Source: Flaccisagitta enflata (taxonomy: Eukaryota > Chaetognatha > Sagittoidea > Aphragmophora). Taken from it: DNA of 64,000 nucleotides. Below, one piece after another: positions 58,603-64,000 of this stretch. The notes under the pieces were generated by a model. It was not told where the DNA came from and searched no databases. It worked only from the letters and a program-made list of their open reading frames with translations. A program made the position numbers and the translations under genes. The number at the start of each line of letters is the position of its first letter. Positions within the stretch are counted from its first letter, which is position 1. The stretch spans positions 23,994,001 through 24,058,000 of the forward strand of contig OZ231126.1 of NCBI GenBank assembly GCA_965153355.1, written 5' to 3'.

Positions 58603-58606
<4 letters not shown>

Positions 58607-59149
58607 CATTTTGAGGAAACATTTACATCTATTTTCGCGAGTCAATATAGTACGACTATAGCGAGGCCCGCCTACAATCCCTTCCCTCTTCCCTTCCTCT
58701 TCAATCCACCCGGGCCTCGCCTCAAAAGAAAAAAAAGATATCGCTAAACAGCGATGGCCTATTGCCTTTTAGTGAAAACAACATAAATAACACAACGCTC
58801 GTCTCTACAACTAAATCACTATACACTATATCTTCGAATCTGGTCAAGTTAATCAGAAACTAAACAGAGTTCTCTTCCAATTTGTTCGTCGGCTTCTTTC
58901 CCGACCCCCTTTGATTTCCCCAGAGTTTTCCCCCGTTGTTGGTTTCCTCCCAACACGATGTTTCAGTTCTGCCCCAATTGTTCTTCAGTCTCTTTTCCTT
59001 CCTCTTCTCAGTCGTCGTCTTCCGATTCTTCCTCGTCCGTGCTCGGTTGGGCTCGGGCCTCTCCTTTCTCCACTTCTTCCTTCTGTTGTTCCCCCTCCGC
59101 GTTGTTCCGTTTCCTTCCGCTTCCTCCCTCCTTTTCGGATTCGCTGAGT

Positions 59150-59214
<65 letters not shown>

Positions 59215-59530
59215 AAAAAAAACAGTAAGGTAGAAAGGTAGAAAGGCAGAATCCACAAATGTAACGGACAAACTGACCTACCGCTAGACCGACAATTTAA
59301 CTGGCTTACATCTTGAACAGAGACAGAAAAACAAATAAGAAAAATATTTAGGAATAGAAAGACTGACAAATAGAAAACAAAAGATAGACAGAGTAACCAC
59401 ATTAGAAAAAAAAGAGAAAAAGAACAAGAGAAAGATAAATGTGGTGAGTGACTTACACATTAAAAGACGTCTTGTCTTCAAAGGCATCGAAGTGAAAAAA
59501 GAAATTGAATCTAGGCTTCATTCTACCAAC

Positions 59531-59666
59531 TAGGGATGTGGAAGCGACTGACCGCTTCCGTTTTGGAGGATAGGATAGCTACTAGTATTGGTACAACAAA
59601 ATGGAAGCGGAAGCAGAAGCGGAAGCGGTGGAAGCGGCACTAAAATTGATCCCTTCCACATCCCTA
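59531..59666. mobile_element. 136-bp foldback MITE
   Basis: Ends TAGGGATGTGGAAG and CTTCCACATCCCTA are inverse complements. Flanks CTACCAAC and CTTCCAAG agree at 6 of 8 positions, compatible with a decayed 8-bp duplication. The middle is GCGGAAGCGGAAGC-rich. hAT-type ends. Confidence 0.65.
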
Positions 59667-59790
59667 CTTCCAAGAGTCGGACTTCGAAGCTACCACCAAC
59701 GCTTCTCAACTCTTCCAAAACTGTAGCATTGTTTCAAGTCCTTTATGAGTTCACGAGGGTATTAGCTTCAATATTGGTTAGGTTCAATAT

Positions 59791-59929
59791 AAGGTGCACC
59801 AACGCATCTCTTTGTTCGGTCGTGTCCGTCCATTGGTTGGTTGGTTGGTCGGTCGGTTGGTCGGTCGGTAGATAACGATAACGTTTGATGATTCACACCG
59901 CGCACCTATTGGCCTACTTGCCTTGTTTG
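59791..59929 (+). repeat. D-family repeat
   Basis: AAGGTGCACCAACGCATCTC…(GGTTGGTCGGTC)n…CCGCGCACCTATTGGCCTACTTGCCTTGTTT. Confidence 0.75.
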
Positions 59930-60679
59930 TTCATCATTTTCTCTCAGTCATGGGCCTCACATGTTCTTTGTTCTTTCAATGGAACTTACTCTAATCAAGC
60001 TGCTTTGCTGCTATTTTAAGCATCCTTTGCAACGTCAGTTTTACAACGAATTTGTCCCTACTGTAGACCTGAATCTTGGCCTTAATTTAGATCTTAGTCT
60101 GAGCCTCAATCTTGGCCAAGTTGGCCTCGATACTCAAGTGATTCTTAGGCCTCGGAGTAAGCCTCTATGGTTTCACGCGGCGAAGTCGTTGCCTCTGCTT
60201 ACAACTTCGGGTCTCACGTATTTGTCACTCAGCGACTTTCCTCCATTCTGCGCGTTTTTCTTACTCCAACAAAGGCTTAAGCTTTCTTTACACTCCAATG
60301 CCTTTGCCAACACATATAACCTTGAGTTTACCCTTTCTAATCTGCTTTCATCACTTCTCTCTTCTCTTCTAAATCTTTTGTTTACCTCCACTTGTTTACC
60401 TATTCACTCGTTCTTTTGTTCATTTGTGCACATTTTCATCTGTTCACTTGTTCACTTGTTCACTTCTTCACTTGTTCCCCCGTCCCCTCCTTGCTCCTCC
60501 CCGCTTATTTTGCATCACTTCCGTCCAACCTCTTTTTACTCCACTCCTCCCCGGACCGACTTCACGGTTCCACTTCTCAACTGCTCCACTTCTCAACCGC
60601 TCCACTTCTCAACTTCACCTCTCCACTCCAGCCACATCCACTACAACCACCAACGCTCTTTCTACTCCCGGCATTTGAG

Positions 60680-60945
60680 GCGGTATGAGCATAGCGGGCG
60701 TTCAGCGCGGACCTTTGAACATTTCTTCGCTCAAAGATTTAGCGTTCTCTCCGCATTCGGTCACGACAGCTCATTTATATTGTACAGATGCGGAGACAGC
60801 AGAGTAAAAGGAAGGCCTAAGACCCGAAAAACAGGAGCGGGGAAAAAACATCAGGACGGGAGTGGTTAGATGGAGAGTGGGTAGGTGCTAACATGGATTT
60901 GATGGGAACATGGGTACACGGATACATGGGGGAATAGAAGAATGA
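60680..60945 (+). CDS. Candidate terminal exon, unknown protein
   Basis: After CTACTCCCGGCATTTGAG/ the frame reads …SIAGVQRGPLNISSLKDLAF…TAHLYCTDAETAE to TAA 60805-60807. With UAR as sense it continues to TGA 60943-60945 (…GRCQHGFDGNMGTRIHGG…). It overlaps a 302-codon low-complexity standard frame (59961-60869) in another register, which I consider non-coding (Leu/Ser/Phe-rich from CTTCTC-type DNA). Confidence 0.33.
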
Positions 60946-61032
60946 AAAGATGTGAGAATATGGCAAGGTTGGAAAATGAAAGTGTGCAACAGAAGGGGGA
61001 AAATGGGATTCGGAATGGATCTAGTGTTAGCT

Positions 61033-61314
61033 AACAAGGCCAAGTAGGCCAACGATGCGTCCTCTTTGAATAAACGTTTTTTAGAAATGAATGTTTTTTT
61101 ATGAATGAATGTCAATTGTGATGAATGAATGATTGAATGAATGAATTACTTGATGTATGCTTCGTTTACTGGGGTAGAACCACTTTTTGGTTGAAAAAAT
61201 GTGTGATTTTGATGTTTTTAATGAATGCATTACCGACCAACTGACCGACCGACCAACCAACCGACCAACCAAAGGACACAGCCTATTATAGAGATGCGAG
61301 GACGCATCTAAAAA
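61033..61314 (-). repeat. D-family repeat with ATGA-type expansion
   Basis: On the minus strand AGATGCGTCCTCGCATCTCTATAATAGGC…GGTTGGTCGGTC…CATTCATTC-type units…GGACGCATCGTTGGCCTACTTGGCCTTGTT. Confidence 0.72.
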
Positions 61315-61378
61315 GGTTTTTCCTTCTTTGATATTAGTTTTCTTCTCTTATCTCTGTTTCTATCTCTTCTTTCTTTTA

Positions 61379-61670
61379 AGTCGCGTGCTACGCGACTCTT
61401 TAAGCCACTTTTTGGTCCGTCGGTCGGTCAGTCCGTCCGTCCGTCTGTCCGTCCGTCTGTCCGTCCGTTTGTTGGTCCGTCCGTCCGTCACAACTAACTT
61501 TGAAGGCATTTTGTCGCGTTTTTGTCCTTTTGAATATCAGAGAATTCACTGGGAGGTGAAGGCCGCTAATTCAAAGTTCATTTTGAAAAGTACAGTCTGT
61601 CTGCCTGTCTGTCTGTCCGTCCTTTTGTGAAAATGCCGATGCACGCGACTTAGGTCTAATGACCTTGTTA
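61379..61670 (+). repeat. E-family repeat, intact
   Basis: Head AGTCGCGTGCTACGCGACTC (palindromic), CCGTCCGTC block, end GCACGCGACTTAGGTCTAATGACCTTGTTAT. Reference for the copy at 4657-4920. Confidence 0.8.
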
Positions 61671-61771
61671 TTTCTTCCTTTGTTCCTTGCCTTTCTTTTT
61701 CTCATCTACCTCTTTTTCACTCATTCTTATTTCAATTCTTTCTCCCTTTCTTACTCGTTCTCATTCTCATT

Positions 61772-61926
<155 letters not shown>

Positions 61927-62183
61927 AACTCCCTTTCTCATACATTTACTCATTACTCTTGCTGCTGATACTACAATGATGCTTTAAACTCATCAGTGAT
62001 GGCTGATCGAATTAAGTCCGTGGAGGAAAGGGAAGATGAGTGAACGCTAATGGATTTAGGGGTGGCCTAGAGCTAGAGCTATGAAGCAAGAGGAAGGAAA
62101 ACGAAAAATGGAAAAGACTAGGATATGAGATATAAAAGGATGTAAGGGGAGGAAGAAGAAAAGAAGGGAAAACAAAAGAAGAC

Positions 62184-62269
<86 letters not shown>

Positions 62270-62270
62270 T
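62184..62270. repeat. (GAT)n microsatellite
   Basis: Trinucleotide tract. 62275-62820 shows no gene; GAAGAACATGA/TCATGTTCTTC (62520-62600) is a small hairpin. Confidence 0.97.
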
Positions 62271-62832
62271 CATTGATGATCATGGAGGACTGAATCAGCA
62301 AGAAAAAAAAAGAAAGAGCGAGGAAGAGAACTTACAAGAAGAAAAAAGATGTGGAGGTCAGAAAGTGAGAGAGATGAAGAGAAAAGCGGCGAGGGTGTTA
62401 TTGGCAAGTAGACCCAAGGGAGGAGTGAAATTGGAGGGTGCCAAGTCAGAAAATGTTGGCCAAAGGGGGGTGTGACGCCATGGTAGAGTGAAGTCGTGCT
62501 ACACTTGAGAGATGAAAAAGAAGAACATGAGGGTGGTGCAAGACACAATCAGAGCGTTGGACGCAAGCATTGCTATATTTCAATTTAGGTCATGTTCTTC
62601 TGCAATGGTCATTGGTCAAGCGGTTGTCAATCGTCAAGAGGCTTCTGTAGGCGGCAGAGGAGAAGATGTGGGAGGGTTACGGGGCAGGGCAGGAGAGTAG
62701 GGGGAGGGGATGCTCCTCAAATTTAGTGAGAAGGTGTGGGGGATACGGGGATCGATAGGGGATTAGAAAATACGGAAATTAATGAATGAAATAAACGGAT
62801 TGTAAATAGAAGTTAGAAGGTGACAAAACAAT

Positions 62833-63031
62833 GCCGGATACACGGCTACCATAGTCGCGTGCGGGTGGGCAGGGGCAGTATTTGAGTTACTAAAGCACTT
62901 GGGCAAGTGCAGTGAGGCCAAAGACCGCAAAAACATAAAAAATGTAAAATGGGGACCAACCGACCAACCGACCGACCGACCGACGGACGGACAAAGCAGG
63001 GTGTAGTGTCGCGTAGCACGCGACTAAAAAA
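62833..63031 (-). repeat. A-family repeat, long subtype
   Basis: On the minus strand AGTCGCGTGCTACGCGACACTACACCCTGC…(GGTCGGTTGG)…CCGCACGCGACTATGGTAGCCGTGTATCCGGC. Confidence 0.82.
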
Positions 63032-63092
63032 AACAATTATCGATTTTTGTTAGCCATAGGCGGGGCATTGGAGTCAATGAAACCAGAATATG

Positions 63093-63656
63093 ATAGTCGC
63101 AAAAGTGTTAGATGGTCAGCGGTACCCGTTGCCCCTATGTGAGCATATGTTGATGTGTGATGGTGAGAGGGGCAATGGCCCCGAAGGGGCCGATGACCTA
63201 TGCTTAGTAGGTTTTGAGGCCCTACGCATGAATTTGAGCATCAATTATAGATTTAAAGATCGAGGCTGTGATTTGAGCCTCCAGGCTGTGATTTGAGCCT
63301 CAAGGTTGTCATTTGAGCCAAGATGCTAGGATTTGAGCCTTGAGGCTGGGATTTGAGCATCAAGGCTGGGATTTGAGCCTTGAGGCTGGGATTTAAACCT
63401 CGAGGCTGGGATTTGAGCCTCAAGGCTGGAATTTGAGCCTCAAGGCTGGGATTTGAGCCTCGAGGCTGGGATTTGAGCCTCAAGGCTGGGATTTGAGCCT
63501 CGAGGCTGGGATTTGAGCCTCGAGGCTGGGATTTGAGCCTCGAGGCAGGGGTTTGAGCCTCAAGGGGGGGGCGGACGGAGGAGGGGAAGAAGGAGAAATT
63601 TCCCCTATGTGTGAAAGCATAGGTCATCGGCCCCTTCGGAGCCGCTGCCCAAAAAG
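63093..63656 (-). mobile_element. B-family foldback element
   Basis: On the minus strand CTTTTTGGGCAGCGGCTCCG … GGGTACCGCTGACCATCTAACACTTTTGCGACTAT. The core is about 18 units of GGGATTTGAGCCTCGAGGCT in one direction. Arms GGCCGATGACCTATGCTT. Confidence 0.85.
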
Positions 63657-63967
63657 TAAGGGTGCAGAATGAAATAAGGAGATATTCATGGCTTATCATA
63701 GAAAAAAAGTAATTATACTTAAATCGTACAATACTAGAAGAGCAGAGGTAAATTACAAAATCTATTGGAATTCTGGCTTTAGGGCCGTTTGGTAAACAAA
63801 GATTGAGACCCAAACGGAGAAGTAGAATTGGGTGTAGAGACTAGAATTAATCTCAAGAGAAACATGAAAGAAGTGAAGGAAAATCGAAGCCAATAAATTT
63901 CCTTTGACGGAAACCCAAGCAAAGGGAAAAGTCAGAGGCGCAAGAAAGATGGGACAGAAAGTGAAAG

Positions 63968-63977
<10 letters not shown>

Positions 63978-64000
<23 letters not shown>
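63978..64000. repeat. (AG)n microsatellite, cut by window end
   Basis: Purine dinucleotide tract running off the window. 63660-63977 has no gene. Confidence 0.95.

Noticed and set aside
59961-60869. 302-codon frame, longest in unique-looking sequence
   Set aside because: Biased Leu/Ser/Phe/His composition from CTTCTCAACTTC-type DNA, no splice or domain support, and a better register exists in its last part.

Overview
This is eukaryotic nuclear DNA that is gene-sparse and very repeat-rich. GT-AG introns, long (AG)n, (AC)n, (TTG)n, (GAA)n and (TTTC)n microsatellites and layer upon layer of nested transposable elements rule out a prokaryote, plasmid or phage. Almost every long open reading frame in the standard code is a translated microsatellite. 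The real coding signal is small exons: a J-domain (DnaJ) gene at 13254-13930, a seven-exon single-pass membrane protein gene on the minus strand at 10146-12404, a homeodomain-like exon at 5383-5501, and a series of shorter exon candidates.

The most interesting point is the genetic code. The J-domain exon is intact except for one in-frame TAG (13287-13289) just after Leu-Gly-Ile, where J domains tolerate Gln. When TAA and TAG are read as an amino acid and only TGA as stop, several exon candidates become longer, spliceable frames that end in TGA (for example 10146-12404, 22852-23654, 24346-25183, 33844-34197, 39499-39885 and 40537-41207). This is what a UAR=Gln code would look like, as known in several ulvophycean green algae, most ciliates and some other protists. 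TGA-only frames are also long by chance, and I picked the most protein-like ones by eye, so this is a hypothesis anchored on one homologous exon and not a proof. The organism is not identified.

Layout: 0-3.4 kb repeats, one foldback element and one possible terminal exon. 3.5-5.3 kb a nested pair of hAT-like elements. 5.4-5.5 kb homeodomain-like exon. 5.86-8.83 kb a transposon with ~320 bp terminal inverted repeats and two coding exons. 10.1-12.4 kb membrane-protein gene. 13.25-17.6 kb J-domain gene and possible downstream exons. 18-22 kb exon candidate, foldback element and minisatellites. 22.3-25.2 kb coding candidates. 28-34.2 kb exon candidates between microsatellites. 37-41.6 kb coding candidates on both strands. 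45.7-55.2 kb a tandem-repeat array split by an 8.8 kb transposon that carries a zinc-finger-like frame, a 21-bp minisatellite and further nested elements. 55.2-64 kb a tRNA-like pair, exon candidates and more repeats.

Two repeat families dominate. 'A' is a ~130-210 bp module with a palindromic GTCGCG..CGCGAC head, a variable (GGTCGGTT)n-like stretch and a tail ending GTGTATCCGGCCTTGTT. 'B' is a 250-650 bp foldback element starting CTTTTTGGGCAGCGG and ending near a CTGACCA motif. B is repeatedly inserted inside A, so B is the younger family. Related families D and E share the same tail logic as A. No rRNA gene, canonical tRNA gene, CRISPR array or operon was seen. Functions are assigned only where a domain is recognisable.
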